DNA from: Saprospiraceae bacterium
GTDB lineage: Bacteria > Bacteroidota > Bacteroidia > Chitinophagales > Saprospiraceae
Direction: 5' to 3'
Assembly: GCA_028279185.1 (NCBI GenBank)
Contig: JANQSS010000184.1
Coordinates: 1-64,000 of the forward strand
DNA length: 64,000 bases
A program made the position numbers and the translations under genes. The notes under the pieces were generated by a model, which had not been told where the DNA came from, made no database searches, and saw only the letters and a list, made by a program, of their open reading frames with translations. Of the stretch, positions 19,195 through 27,796 are shown piece by piece. The stretch's first letter is position 1; every line of letters starts with the position of its first letter.

Positions 19195-20807
19195 GAATAT
19201 TCTTAATAATCACAGTTTTATTTTCTTTGTTTTTACCGACTGTCTATACACAGCATAAAGTCAGGAGTAGTTTTATTATTTCGATGGAAACAAGATGCAC
19301 GCCTGAACAAACTTCGACATTAGCTAAGCATGGGATTTACCTTGATAAATTAATTTTCAAAAACCCAATTCTATACCGGGCGTTTTCTGAGCATATTAGT
19401 CCAGAAATGAAACGCTCTCTGTATAATAATAAACACCTCGGAATAAATTCTATCTCTCGTGACAGAGAAGCTTATTATCGAAATACTGAACCCAATGATC
19501 CTTTTTACGATAATATGTGGCATCTTGAAAAAATAAAAGCTAATGAAGCATGGGACTTTGCTACTTCTGGTGTAACCCGAGTCGGTGACACGATAGTCCT
19601 CGCTATTTTTGACTCAGGATATGAACTGGATCACCCAGACTTGCGAGATAATTTGTGGAGAAACAAAGCCGAAATTCCCAATGATGGAATTGACAACGAT
19701 GGCAATGGGTATACTGACGATTATATCGGAGTCAATATTTTTACTGGAGCAGATAATCATGCGCGTAAATCACATGGAACAGAAGTCATGGGTGCAATGG
19801 GCGCTCGTGGGAACAATAACGAGGGTATCGTCGGTGTAACTTGGAATGCTAAGGTCTTACCAATAAGTAAATCCGTTGGCGGAGTATTTGAATCAGATTT
19901 TATTGAAGCCTATCAGTACACGATCGATCAACGTGAGCTCTATAATAACTCAGATGGTACGCAAGGAGCCTTTATTGTCGCCGTGAACTTATCACTTGGC
20001 ATTCCACGTGCCATGGCCTCGGAATTTCCGCAATGGTGTGCCGTTTACGATGAAATGGGCCGTCATGGAATTCTTGGCATATGCGCAACAGACAACGATA
20101 ATTACGATGTAGACGTGTTAGGCGATATGCCGACGACATGCCCTAGTAATTTTATAATTTCGGTAACAGGGAGTGATCGGGATGATGAAAAAATGCGGCA
20201 TGTGGCATTCGGAAAAACAAACATTGATTTAGCGGCACCGGGAACCGATATTTTTTGTACAACACTTGATAGTGATTATGCTCGGCGAAGTGGGACTTCA
20301 CTAGCCGCGCCGTTGGTTAGCGGTGCCATTGGGTTGATGTACATGGCTGCAAATGAAGATTTAGCGAACCAGGCCATATCAAATCCGCAAAAAACTGCAA
20401 CGACCATACGTACGCTATTGCTTGAAAACGTTGACATACTGCCCGAACTTGAGGAATTTGTAGCTACAAGCGGTCGGTTAAACCTGGCTGCAGCTGTACG
20501 CGCGGCTTCCAATTACATCGAGGGTCCGGCTCCTGAATCTCTTTTACTTTCAGCGTTGTCTCCAAACCCAGTCGGTGATAATGTCAAACTCAGTTTATCT
20601 ATTCCAACAGAGGATGTCGTTGAAATTCTCGTCTTTGACTTACATATGGGACGTACAGCAGTAAACTACCAGGAACGGATTAATTTACCGGTAGGAGAGC
20701 ATGAATACGCCGTAAACTTATCCGATTTGGCATCTGGTGTTTATGTTATCAGTGTTGAACAATCCGGTCGCCACACTATGCGACGATTTGTTAAAATCAA
20801 CCCCTAA
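19191..20807 (+). CDS. Subtilisin-like S8 peptidase with T9SS type A sorting domain
   Basis: A secreted serine protease of 538 residues. It has a signal peptide (1-20), an N-terminal region like a propeptide, then the triad: D141 in AIFDSGYELDHPD, H195 in KSHGTEVMGAMG, S370 in RRSGTSLAAPLVSG. GIDNDGNGYTDDYIG is a calcium-binding-like loop common in these proteases. The last 85 residues are a T9SS type A domain (LSPNPVGDN, then LASGVYVISV and a basic end). It should be carried across the outer membrane by the type IX system. Last gene of its operon (ATGA overlap). Confidence 0.9.
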   Translation: MRIFLIITVLFSLFLPTVYTQHKVRSSFIISMETRCTPEQTSTLAKHGIYLDKLIFKNPILYRAFSEHISPEMKRSLYNNKHLGINSISRDREAYYRNTEPNDPFYDNMWHLEKIKANEAWDFATSGVTRVGDTIVLAIFDSGYELDHPDLRDNLWRNKAEIPNDGIDNDGNGYTDDYIGVNIFTGADNHARKSHGTEVMGAMGARGNNNEGIVGVTWNAKVLPISKSVGGVFESDFIEAYQYTIDQRELYNNSDGTQGAFIVAVNLSLGIPRAMASEFPQWCAVYDEMGRHGILGICATDNDNYDVDVLGDMPTTCPSNFIISVTGSDRDDEKMRHVAFGKTNIDLAAPGTDIFCTTLDSDYARRSGTSLAAPLVSGAIGLMYMAANEDLANQAISNPQKTATTIRTLLLENVDILPELEEFVATSGRLNLAAAVRAASNYIEGPAPESLLLSALSPNPVGDNVKLSLSIPTEDVVEILVFDLHMGRTAVNYQERINLPVGEHEYAVNLSDLASGVYVISVEQSGRHTMRRFVKINP

Positions 20808-20818
20808 TCCCTATTAGG
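20803..20818. terminator. Bidirectional hairpin between convergent genes
   Basis: CCTAAT, loop CCCT, ATTAGG. The stem contains the TAA of the S8 gene (20805-20807) on one arm and that of the DUF4440 gene (20814-20816) on the other. There is no strong T tract. Confidence 0.35.
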
Positions 20819-21266
20819 ATGTATGATCAGCTATGATATTCCACTCCCCTTTTATTTTCTTGACGATCAAAAGAAAATGACCATCAAGTGTTTCATCCTT
20901 TCTTTCAAGAATGAATTTTCCAACCACTGACACGACGCGTCTACTCTGTTGAGTCACTTGCAGTAAATCAAAACGTAGACTTCCCATTGCACCCTTATTG
21001 GGGTAACCTTTCTTGTAATTCATCAATGTCTGACTCCAACCATATGTTGGCCCCTTGGACCCGATAAACACTAAATCAGGAGACCGCCAATATCCTTCCA
21101 TGAACGCTTCTATATTTCCTTCGTTCCAATCTTTCGCTTGCTGCTCCAGTAGTTGGACAACCTGAAGCTCTGATTTTGAATACGACACTTGTGCGGAAGT
21201 GTAGGTCGATATATGGAAAACAATCAAGAAAATAAACGCGGCGAGATGACTTTTTGAAAAATGCAT
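20814..21266 (-). CDS. Secreted DUF4440 / SnoaL-like protein
   Basis: 150 residues with a signal peptide ending TSAQ (about 1-25). The remainder is the NTF2-like fold of DUF4440: LLEQQAKDWNEGNIEAFMEGYW, SPDLVFIGSKGPTYGWSQTLMNYKKGYP and a last strand GEWNIIADHTS. Such domains bind small ligands or act as enzymes of many kinds; no function can be assigned. It lies between the subtilase operon and ftsY, 38 bases from the ftsY stop. A co-transcript with ftsY is possible. Confidence 0.82.
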   Translation of the reverse strand: MHFSKSHLAAFIFLIVFHISTYTSAQVSYSKSELQVVQLLEQQAKDWNEGNIEAFMEGYWRSPDLVFIGSKGPTYGWSQTLMNYKKGYPNKGAMGSLRFDLLQVTQQSRRVVSVVGKFILERKDETLDGHFLLIVKKIKGEWNIIADHTS

Positions 21267-21304
21267 GATTGAACATTTACTTTGGATCCGATAATTTCGA
21301 TACG

Positions 21305-22282
21305 CTATTCATTTTCGAAGCGACTTTGGTCAAACAAAGAATTTACGAACGCCTCTTTATTAAATACTTGCAACTTATCAATTTCTTCGCCGACGCCTAT
21401 ATATTTTATAGGTACCTTAAATTGATCCGAAATTCCAATCGCTACCCCTCCTTTTGCCGTACCATCTAATTTAGTTAGTGCCAACGCGGAAACCTCAGTT
21501 GCTTCAGTAAATTTAGAACATTGTTCGATGGCATTTTGACCAGTTGTTGCATCCAATACTAAAAGAACTTCATGCGGCGCTCCTGGCATTTTTTTTCCAA
21601 TGGAATTTCGAATTTTAGTCAATTCCCGCATCAAATTCAATTTTGTATGCAACCGACCTGCTGTATCAATTATGGCTACATCGCAATTATTATTTTGAGC
21701 ATATTGAACTGTTTCGTACGCCACAGCGGCCGGATCGGTATTCATGCCTTTGGCATAGAAATCGCAACCAACGCGATCCTCGGCCCAAATCTTCAATTGA
21801 TCCACTGCTGCAGCGCGAAATGTGTCTCCAGCGCCAAGTACGACCTTTTTCCCTCTATTCTTGTACTGATGGGCCAACTTACCGATTGTCGTCGTCTTGC
21901 CCACTCCATTTACACCCACTACAAGAATGACGTGAGGCGAAGGCTCAGCAGGAAAAACAAAATCCTCGATAGTTTCCTTTTCATTCTCTCCCAGCAGTGA
22001 AATAATTTCATGCTGGAGTATAGTGTTCAGTTCACGCGTATTTAAAAACTTGTCCTTCGCTACACGGGCTTCAAGACGTTCTATGATTTTGATGGTCGTA
22101 TCAAGTCCGACATCTGAAGCGATCAAAACATGTTCCAGTTCATCGAGAACAGCCTCGTCGACCTTAGATTTTCCGGCTACCGCCTTGGATATTTTTCCGA
22201 AGAAGCTAGACTTCGTTTTTTCAAGCCCTTTATTAAGGTCCTCTTTTTTATCCTTGTTAAAGAATTTTTTAAAAAAACTCAT
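21305..22282 (-). CDS. ftsY: Signal recognition particle receptor FtsY
   Basis: The SRP receptor GTPase docks translating ribosomes at the inner membrane. 325 residues: a short basic N-terminus without the long acidic A domain of E. coli, the helical N domain, and the G domain with VVGVNGVGKTTTIGKLAHQY (P-loop), DTFRAAAVDQL, IDTAGRLHTKLNLM and LTKLDGTAKGG. The length is usual for Bacteroidota. The gene follows the L28-L33-DUF4295 block, as in many Bacteroidota, but here has its own -7 box and a terminator upstream, so it is a separate transcript. Confidence 0.96.
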   Translation of the reverse strand: MSFFKKFFNKDKKEDLNKGLEKTKSSFFGKISKAVAGKSKVDEAVLDELEHVLIASDVGLDTTIKIIERLEARVAKDKFLNTRELNTILQHEIISLLGENEKETIEDFVFPAEPSPHVILVVGVNGVGKTTTIGKLAHQYKNRGKKVVLGAGDTFRAAAVDQLKIWAEDRVGCDFYAKGMNTDPAAVAYETVQYAQNNNCDVAIIDTAGRLHTKLNLMRELTKIRNSIGKKMPGAPHEVLLVLDATTGQNAIEQCSKFTEATEVSALALTKLDGTAKGGVAIGISDQFKVPIKYIGVGEEIDKLQVFNKEAFVNSLFDQSRFENE

Positions 22283-22286
22283 TTTG

Positions 22287-22294
22287 CAAATTTA
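22287..22294 (-). promoter_or_regulatory. -7 box directly before ftsY
   Basis: TAAATTTG on the minus strand matches TAnnTTTG exactly and is separated from the ftsY ATG by only 4 bases, predicting a leaderless or nearly leaderless mRNA. Confidence 0.5.
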
Positions 22295-22320
22295 GTTGAA
22301 CCGCGAATCACGGAATGTAA

Positions 22321-22357
22321 AAACAAAAGGCTTACTGTGAGACACTGTAAGCCTTTT
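22321..22357 (-). terminator. Terminator after the L28-L33-DUF4295 operon
   Basis: An 11-bp stem (22325-22335 with 22347-22357, core AAGGCTTAC/GTAAGCCTT), with a further GTG/CAC pairing in the loop. On the minus strand it is followed by TTTTGTTTTT. Confidence 0.85.
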
Positions 22358-22390
22358 ACTACGAAATACCTTTTATGAAAAAGTCCGTTT

Positions 22391-22567
22391 TTATTTATTT
22401 GCCGCAAAGAACTCTTTAACCTTGTCTTTGTGGATCATTAGTTCCTTATATGAGTAGCGTCCAGTTTCAGGGTTTTTAATACTTTGAACAACTTTTACAA
22501 AGTCCTTACCGGAACCTGCGTTGGCGGCACGTTGGGCCACCCGAGCGTTTTTGGATACTTTTCCCAT
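22391..22567 (-). CDS. DUF4295 small basic protein
   Basis: 58 residues, below the usual ORF size cut. It starts MGKVSKNARVAQRAANAGSG and ends KEFFAANK. This is the short conserved Bacteroidota protein found between rpmG and ftsY. Rich in Lys/Arg, it may bind RNA or ribosomes, but its role is not established. Its ATG is 2 bases after the rpmG stop, so it is in the same operon. Confidence 0.9.
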   Translation of the reverse strand: MGKVSKNARVAQRAANAGSGKDFVKVVQSIKNPETGRYSYKELMIHKDKVKEFFAANK

Positions 22568-22569
22568 GA

Positions 22570-22758
22570 TTATTTAATTTCTCGGTGAATTGTATATTTT
22601 TTCATGATCGGATTGAATTTTTTCAGCTCCAATCGATCAGGTGTATTTTTCTTATTTTTTTGCGTCACATATCGTGATGTACCGGCTAAGCCAGAGTTTT
22701 TGTGCTCTGTGCACTCCAATATGATTTGCATTCTATTACCTTTTGACTTCTTTGCCAT
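22570..22758 (-). CDS. rpmG: 50S ribosomal protein L33
   Basis: 62 residues of the large ribosomal subunit. The pattern [15 protein letters not shown], then [21 protein letters not shown] and [10 protein letters not shown] is L33. Of the four zinc-site cysteines of C+ forms only one (in LECTE) remains, so this is a C- (zinc-free) version. It lies 23 bases after rpmB and before DUF4295. Confidence 0.96.
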   Translation of the reverse strand: MAKKSKGNRMQIILECTEHKNSGLAGTSRYVTQKNKKNTPDRLELKKFNPIMKKYTIHREIK

Positions 22759-22781
22759 GATGCGTTGCTGTTAAGTATCAA

Positions 22782-23039
22782 TTATTTAATATCAAGATCG
22801 ATTCCTGTGTCGTATCCTCGACGTTTTTGAATTTTCAAATAGTCGTATATTCCATGTTTGTCAATTGATCGTAAAGCAGTTGAGCTTACTTTCAATGTAA
22901 CCCATTTGTCAAGTTCAGGAATGTAAAATCGCTTTTTGTGCAAGTTTGGTAAAAAGCGTCGTTTCGTCTTCCGGTTGGAGTGCGAAACATTATTTCCAGT
23001 AATTGGGCGTTTTCCCGTTAAATCACAAATTCTAGACAT
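22782..23039 (-). CDS. rpmB: 50S ribosomal protein L28
   Basis: 85 residues. MSRICDLTGKRPITGNNVSHSN is the family N-terminus and fixes the start at 23039, 15 codons inside the longest open frame. RRFLPNLHKKRFYIPELDKWVTLKVS and KHGIYDYLKIQKRRGYD complete the L28 pattern. First gene of the L28-L33-DUF4295 block; tRNA-Arg lies 74 bases upstream on the same strand and may share its transcript. Confidence 0.96.
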   Translation of the reverse strand: MSRICDLTGKRPITGNNVSHSNRKTKRRFLPNLHKKRFYIPELDKWVTLKVSSTALRSIDKHGIYDYLKIQKRRGYDTGIDLDIK

Positions 23040-23113
23040 AACTCTTTCTTTAATATTTAGTTGATCTCTCGACCACGTAACCACTTTTCAGATCTCCACA
23101 TATTAACTAATAG

Positions 23114-23187
23114 TGACCGCGGCAGGATTCGAACCTGCAACCTCTTGATTCGTAGTCAAGTGCTCTATCCAGTTAAGCTACGCAGCC
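23114..23187 (-). tRNA. tRNA-Arg (anticodon ACG)
   Basis: A 74-base cloverleaf: acceptor GGCTGCG pairs with CGCGGTC (two G-U pairs), anticodon stem CTTGA/TCAAG with loop CTACGAA, T arm GCAGG-TTCGAAT-CCTGC. The discriminator is A and CCA is not encoded. The ACG anticodon reads CGN codons after A-to-I editing. Confidence 0.95.
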
Positions 23188-23228
23188 AAGTTCATGCAGG
23201 GTTCAGTACCCCTGCCAAAATCGGAGGG

Positions 23229-23236
23229 CAAAGATA
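23229..23236 (-). promoter_or_regulatory. -7 box upstream of tRNA-Arg
   Basis: TATCTTTG on the minus strand, an exact TAnnTTTG match, about 40 bases before the tRNA. A small GCAGGG/CCCTGC hairpin lies between box and tRNA. Confidence 0.5.
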
Positions 23237-23376
23237 CGATTAATGCCTATATTTCAAAGCATTGAGGTTGAATTGAGGCTAAATTTCGAATTCAAAGATG
23301 AAATATGAACAATGCACGAGCTCTTGGCTTGATTTTAGGTCAAAATGAAGCTGTAGCACTTTAAAAGATCGCAATA

Positions 23377-25398
23377 CTACTTACTTTGAAGAAGGGTTAG
23401 CTGACTTTCGATTTGTTCAAGTCTTTTTTGCAGAAGCATTTGCTTCGATCTATTAGACCTTCGCTCTGCTTCCAACTCCGATTGCAAGCGCTCATTTGTG
23501 GTTGCCAGTTCCTGAACCGCTTTAACCAGTGGAACGACAAACTCCGCATAACGTAGACCATAGTGATCACCTTCATGAGCGGGTGGCTTCACTCCGCTAA
23601 AATCGAATTGAAGCGCATTGGCGGCCTGCTCTACTTCTTGAGCCAAAAATCCACTGTATCGAATCTCACTCTTTTTTTGTTCGGCTTGATGCAATCGCAT
23701 GCTATCAGGAGTACCAAGGAAAGATGCGAGGGAACCCATATCAAGTTGATACGTTACGGGGCGAAGATGTCTGATAAAAGCTAAGCCTGGAATGTCTTCC
23801 TTCGCATTTATCTTAAATCGGCCATCGGATAAAACCGTCCACCCCGCAAACCCACCGATTTCCGATGTCGCTGTATTTCCCAACCGAATTGTATTGCTGG
23901 CATTCGGATTTGCAAAATAACCTATACCAACACTGTTTGATAAACTGTCACCGTCATACAATGCCCACTGACCAACGGCTGTATTATTAGAGCCCGCAGT
24001 GTTGCTGTACAGCGCTTCAGTTCCAAGCGCTGTATTCGAGGAGCCAGTTTGATTAAAGAATAGAGCACCATGACCCGCTGCAACATTATTGTCTCCAGAG
24101 GTATTCGAGTAAAACGACCAGTGACCAACGGCCGTATTGAACGTTCCGGATTCGTTCGACAACGAAGATTGGTGGCCTATCGAGGTATTAAAATTTCCGT
24201 CTTCATTATTATAGAGTGAGTTAAATCCCATCGCCGTATTGCAATGCCCAGTTGTATTAGTAAAAAGAGCAAAGGATCCCAGTGCTGAATTCAAGTAACC
24301 CGTCGTGTTGTTGAACATCGCCTTAGTACCAACAGCGGTATTTTTTGAGGCATGACCGGGTAGTGTTGAGTTGAGTCCATTCTTGTAAAGTGATTGATCT
24401 CCAACGGCCACATTCTCAAATTTATCGGTGTTATTAAATAGTGCTTCAGCCCCTATCGCCACATTAAACGTACCGGATGTGTTTGAATACATGGATTTTG
24501 ATCCCACCGCTACATTTCTAACACCTTGCCACGGCACCGCTATTCCTAGTCCATTGTTAAACATGGCCGAATCACCAACCGCCACTAAACCGGATTTATT
24601 CGTCGTATGATACAAAGTGGCGTGTCCAATGGCCACGTTGTTAGAACCAAGATCATTTGATAATAATGCTCGGCTTCCTACTGCTGTATTTTTGGACCCT
24701 AATTGATTTGATGACAACGCATAAGCACCATGAGCGGTATTCAAATCGCCTTCAGTATTTCCGCTTAATGACGACAGACCGGATGCAGTATTTTGTTGAC
24801 CAATTGTATTAAACAACATGGAGTTTGAACCGGACGCTGTATTACCGCTGCCCGTCGAATTTGTTTTTAAAGCTTGATATCCAAATGATGAGTTATCTGA
24901 ACCATCTTCATTTGCTGTTAAACCTTTAAATCCAACTGCCGAATTTCTGGCGCCTGATGTATTTGAATTCAGCGCTTGATTTCCTAAAATAGTATTCGAA
25001 ATTATCGAACCACTTCCCCTGCCCACGTATACATTGTCGATTTGGATATCTTCTGCAACATCTAATGCCGCTAGTGGGTTTGTTTTTCCAATTCCAACAC
25101 GACCGACATTGTAATAAACTGCTGAGCCATTTTCCTGCCATATATTTGTTTCTCCTTTATGCCGTAGTAACTGCCAGGTAGCATCTGTATAAAAATAAAA
25201 TCCTGTTGGGGCTGTGGTCTGATAGATTAACATACCTTCGGCTTTTTCGACGATGGCATCACGTTGCGCTTCAGTCATCCGCGGAATAAGAACTCCTTCA
25301 TCTGTGGATTCGAGGTGAAGGATGGCACTCGGCTCCTGCGCACGTATGGCCACAAATGCGAGAAGAAATATTAGGAGTAAGAAATATTTATTTTTCAT
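23377..25398 (-). CDS. Surface protein with YadA-head-like repeats and S74 intramolecular chaperone tail
   Basis: 673 residues. A signal peptide (MKNKYFLLLIFLLAFVAIRAQ) fixes the start at 25398. Next comes SAILHLESTDEGVLIPRMTEAQRDAI, a Bacteroidota motif of tail-fibre-like proteins. About 127-500 is an array with a 17-residue period (GSKNTAVGSRALLSNDL type), as in YadA/Hep head repeats. From 524 follows a Peptidase_S74 domain with SDGRFK (Ser-Lys dyad S524, K529), FLAQEVEQAA and YAEFVVPLVKAVQEL, then a coiled coil to the end. A trimeric fibre that matures by self-cleavage is likely. No YadA anchor and no T9SS tail is present. Same operon as the gene at 25436. Confidence 0.85.
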   Translation of the reverse strand: MKNKYFLLLIFLLAFVAIRAQEPSAILHLESTDEGVLIPRMTEAQRDAIVEKAEGMLIYQTTAPTGFYFYTDATWQLLRHKGETNIWQENGSAVYYNVGRVGIGKTNPLAALDVAEDIQIDNVYVGRGSGSIISNTILGNQALNSNTSGARNSAVGFKGLTANEDGSDNSSFGYQALKTNSTGSGNTASGSNSMLFNTIGQQNTASGLSSLSGNTEGDLNTAHGAYALSSNQLGSKNTAVGSRALLSNDLGSNNVAIGHATLYHTTNKSGLVAVGDSAMFNNGLGIAVPWQGVRNVAVGSKSMYSNTSGTFNVAIGAEALFNNTDKFENVAVGDQSLYKNGLNSTLPGHASKNTAVGTKAMFNNTTGYLNSALGSFALFTNTTGHCNTAMGFNSLYNNEDGNFNTSIGHQSSLSNESGTFNTAVGHWSFYSNTSGDNNVAAGHGALFFNQTGSSNTALGTEALYSNTAGSNNTAVGQWALYDGDSLSNSVGIGYFANPNASNTIRLGNTATSEIGGFAGWTVLSDGRFKINAKEDIPGLAFIRHLRPVTYQLDMGSLASFLGTPDSMRLHQAEQKKSEIRYSGFLAQEVEQAANALQFDFSGVKPPAHEGDHYGLRYAEFVVPLVKAVQELATTNERLQSELEAERRSNRSKQMLLQKRLEQIESQLTLLQSK
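23899..25020 (-). repeat. Array of 17-residue head repeats within the S74 protein
   Basis: About 22 units of the pattern G-S-x-N-T-A-x-G-x-x-A-L-x-x-N-x-x. Some units carry insertions of a few residues around HTTNKSGLVAVG and FNNGLGIAVPWQG. DNA identity between units is modest. Confidence 0.75.
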
Positions 25399-25435
25399 TT
25401 TATTTCCTTTTATTTTATCAACATCTTTATAGCCT

Positions 25436-27796
25436 TTATTTCGGTCTTGCTGCATGCTTTTGCGGCTGTTTGCTACTTTCCACATAAATTTCTTCCAACG
25501 TTTTATGGCCTAGTTTGACAAATTCATGGCTTTCTTCGAAGGGTTTTTCGTATGCATCAGGATGCAAATACCGCCCTCGATATTCTGCTTCTTTTTCAAC
25601 CTCTACTTGAATTCGATTTTGTTTGGCATATGGATCATGACGAATTCCTGTTATTTGCCAGGAAACTTCGATGGCAGGCTTATCTGTTTGAATGATAAAT
25701 TGGTTATTACTTAATTTTTCCTTTATTATCGCTTGCGCGAAAGAACCTATTACCGTTAGTTGATATCTAAAATCTCTATTAAGTGCATCAAACCATTCAG
25801 GCATCAATACTGTGGCAAAACCCGCTTCGTCCGTTATTATATTGCCATTATAGACATTCATCATGTCCGGGCTTTCTACAAAACTGTGATATAGATATTT
25901 ATTTTCAGGATCCAGTGGATGGTCAATTTTGAAGGAACCGCTGCCTTTTGACAAAGCGCCTGTAACCGTTACCGTTCCGGCGAAGTAGCCTTCGTCTCCT
26001 GCATTATTAAATGAATAAATACCGTCCATTGTATTGTTCGTTGATTGTACACCATGCATACCGTTAGCCGTTGAAAATATACCGCTCAAAACATTGCTTG
26101 CTGCAAAATATCCTTCTTCATTATTGGATACAGAAATAAAACCGTCGTCTCCATTATTTGCTGCTCGAAATCCATATCGTTGATTATGTTCGGAATTAAA
26201 ACCGTCCAAATTATTCGAATCTGCGGAGAATCCAATATTATTTTCAATTGCCCGAAAACCATTATTGCCGCTATGATTTCGAGAAACAAATCCATCCGAC
26301 ACATTTTGGTGTGCATAGAATCCGTAGTTCCCATTGACTTGCGCTTCGTAGCCATTTATTTCGCTAGCCACCGACCTAAACCCATGCGACAGACTGCTTT
26401 GCGCCGCGAATCCTTGAAAATCAAAGAAGGATAAAAACCCGCTTCCTACATTATGTGCCGCGTAATATCCAAATTGGTTAGCCAGTGCAGACACACCAAA
26501 CATATCGTTTGAATCAGCCGAAAACCCACTTTGGTTATTGACAGCTTTATATCCATATCCGGTGCTGTGGTCACAGGCATAGAATCCATCTCCACTATTT
26601 TCTTTTGATACAAAACCATGACTATTGTTTTGTTCGGCAACGAAACCATCATCCCCACTCTGTACAGCCCAAAATCCATTTCCTTGATTATTAAAGGCCA
26701 AAAATCCGCTCATCGCATTGGAATCAGCACGAAAACCTGAAGCACCATTGTGTAAGGCATAATAACCCGTAGCACCATTCTCACGAGCAATAGCACCATG
26801 TAGAGCATTATTATTGAGTTCTATACCAACAGGATTAGCCTCGGCATAAAACCCCGCCGAAACATTCTGACCGGCCCTATATCCATGCCGGCCATTTGAA
26901 ATTGAGCTATATCCATCGGTACCGTTGCTAAAAGCCAAAAAGCCTTCATTCGAATTTGCACCTGAGGTAAATCCCGGACCTAAATTATTTTCACCTATAT
27001 AACCGCCAAAATTATTACTGTCGGACCTAATTCCGTATGCCGTATTATTCAGTGATACCAGTCCATATTCATTACTTTTAGATAATATTCCTTCTTCCGT
27101 ATTTGATCGTGCAATAAATCCCTGACGGTCACTTCCTTCGGCTATGATGGGAAGCTCATTTTGATCAAATAAAGTATTTGCATCCTTCCAATAGGCTTTT
27201 CCTTCTGAATCTGAAATTAATATTTTGCCAAACCCTTCTGTTCCGTCTCTCAACTGAAAAACCATACCACTCGTAGATCTAATCTGAATGGCATCAATCA
27301 CGACGTAACTATTAAAAAAAAGCAATCCTTTATTCAATTGCCATGTCAATGTATCTGTTCCCGGAGGGCGATCAAATGCTTGTTTCTTCCAACCTTGAAT
27401 CCCTGAATTTTCAAATAGGACATCGCCATTGGCCGAAAATGTGAATTGATCAAAATCCGTAATCGATTGTAACCTATACCAAAAGATTACTTCATAAGAC
27501 TCCGTTGAGGAAATGACATAGCTCATAAAAGTAGATTCACCAGGAATGAGCGAACCAGACCGAGCCGCATTAACACCTTCAAAAACTATAGCAGATTGAA
27601 CACTCCATGCAGCATCTCCACCATCCGTGAATGGAGACAATGTACCATCTTCAAAACCATCGTCCAACAATGTTTCCGAAATTACATCGCCATCAATTGA
27701 CAGGCCTAAGTCTTGCCCATGAGCTAATCCGCACACTACTAGAATGAAAATAATGCTACATATGGCTATTCGAAAAAAAAGCGTAACCCCTTTCAT
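25436..27796 (-). CDS. Secreted decapeptide-repeat protein with conserved C-terminal domain
   Basis: 786 residues with a signal peptide ending HGQ (about 1-28). Residues 40-175 look like a jelly-roll binding domain (FEDGTLSPFTDGGDAAWSV, then SYEVIFWYRLQ and YVVIDAIQIR). Residues 224-606 are about 38 copies of a ten-residue unit G-[FY]-x-[AS]-x-x-N-x-x-x. The C-terminal part (ALSKGSGSFKIDHPLDPENK, ESPDMMNVYNGN, SWQITGIRHDPYAKQNRI) is a domain I recall from Bacteroidota and Planctomycetes repeat proteins, without known function. First gene of a two-gene operon with the S74 protein, 37 bases apart. Probably surface-exposed; export route unclear. Confidence 0.8.
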   Translation of the reverse strand: MKGVTLFFRIAICSIIFILVVCGLAHGQDLGLSIDGDVISETLLDDGFEDGTLSPFTDGGDAAWSVQSAIVFEGVNAARSGSLIPGESTFMSYVISSTESYEVIFWYRLQSITDFDQFTFSANGDVLFENSGIQGWKKQAFDRPPGTDTLTWQLNKGLLFFNSYVVIDAIQIRSTSGMVFQLRDGTEGFGKILISDSEGKAYWKDANTLFDQNELPIIAEGSDRQGFIARSNTEEGILSKSNEYGLVSLNNTAYGIRSDSNNFGGYIGENNLGPGFTSGANSNEGFLAFSNGTDGYSSISNGRHGYRAGQNVSAGFYAEANPVGIELNNNALHGAIARENGATGYYALHNGASGFRADSNAMSGFLAFNNQGNGFWAVQSGDDGFVAEQNNSHGFVSKENSGDGFYACDHSTGYGYKAVNNQSGFSADSNDMFGVSALANQFGYYAAHNVGSGFLSFFDFQGFAAQSSLSHGFRSVASEINGYEAQVNGNYGFYAHQNVSDGFVSRNHSGNNGFRAIENNIGFSADSNNLDGFNSEHNQRYGFRAANNGDDGFISVSNNEEGYFAASNVLSGIFSTANGMHGVQSTNNTMDGIYSFNNAGDEGYFAGTVTVTGALSKGSGSFKIDHPLDPENKYLYHSFVESPDMMNVYNGNIITDEAGFATVLMPEWFDALNRDFRYQLTVIGSFAQAIIKEKLSNNQFIIQTDKPAIEVSWQITGIRHDPYAKQNRIQVEVEKEAEYRGRYLHPDAYEKPFEESHEFVKLGHKTLEEIYVESSKQPQKHAARPK
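25979..27127 (-). repeat. About 38 tandem decapeptide repeats
   Basis: The period is 10 residues (30 bases), with a few 9- and 11-residue units. Consensus G-[FY]-x-[AS]-x-x-N-x-x-x; examples are GFRADSNAMS, GFLAFNNQGN, GFVAEQNNSH and GFRAANNGDD. A regular beta-solenoid is likely. Confidence 0.85.

Noticed and set aside
21572-22000. Plus-strand frame of 142 codons over ftsY
   Set aside because: Antisense shadow of ftsY; cysteine-rich nonsense composition and no start context.
23899-27127. CRISPR array
   Set aside because: The 30- and 51-base periodicity is codon-phased inside long reading frames and the units diverge; no spacer pattern.
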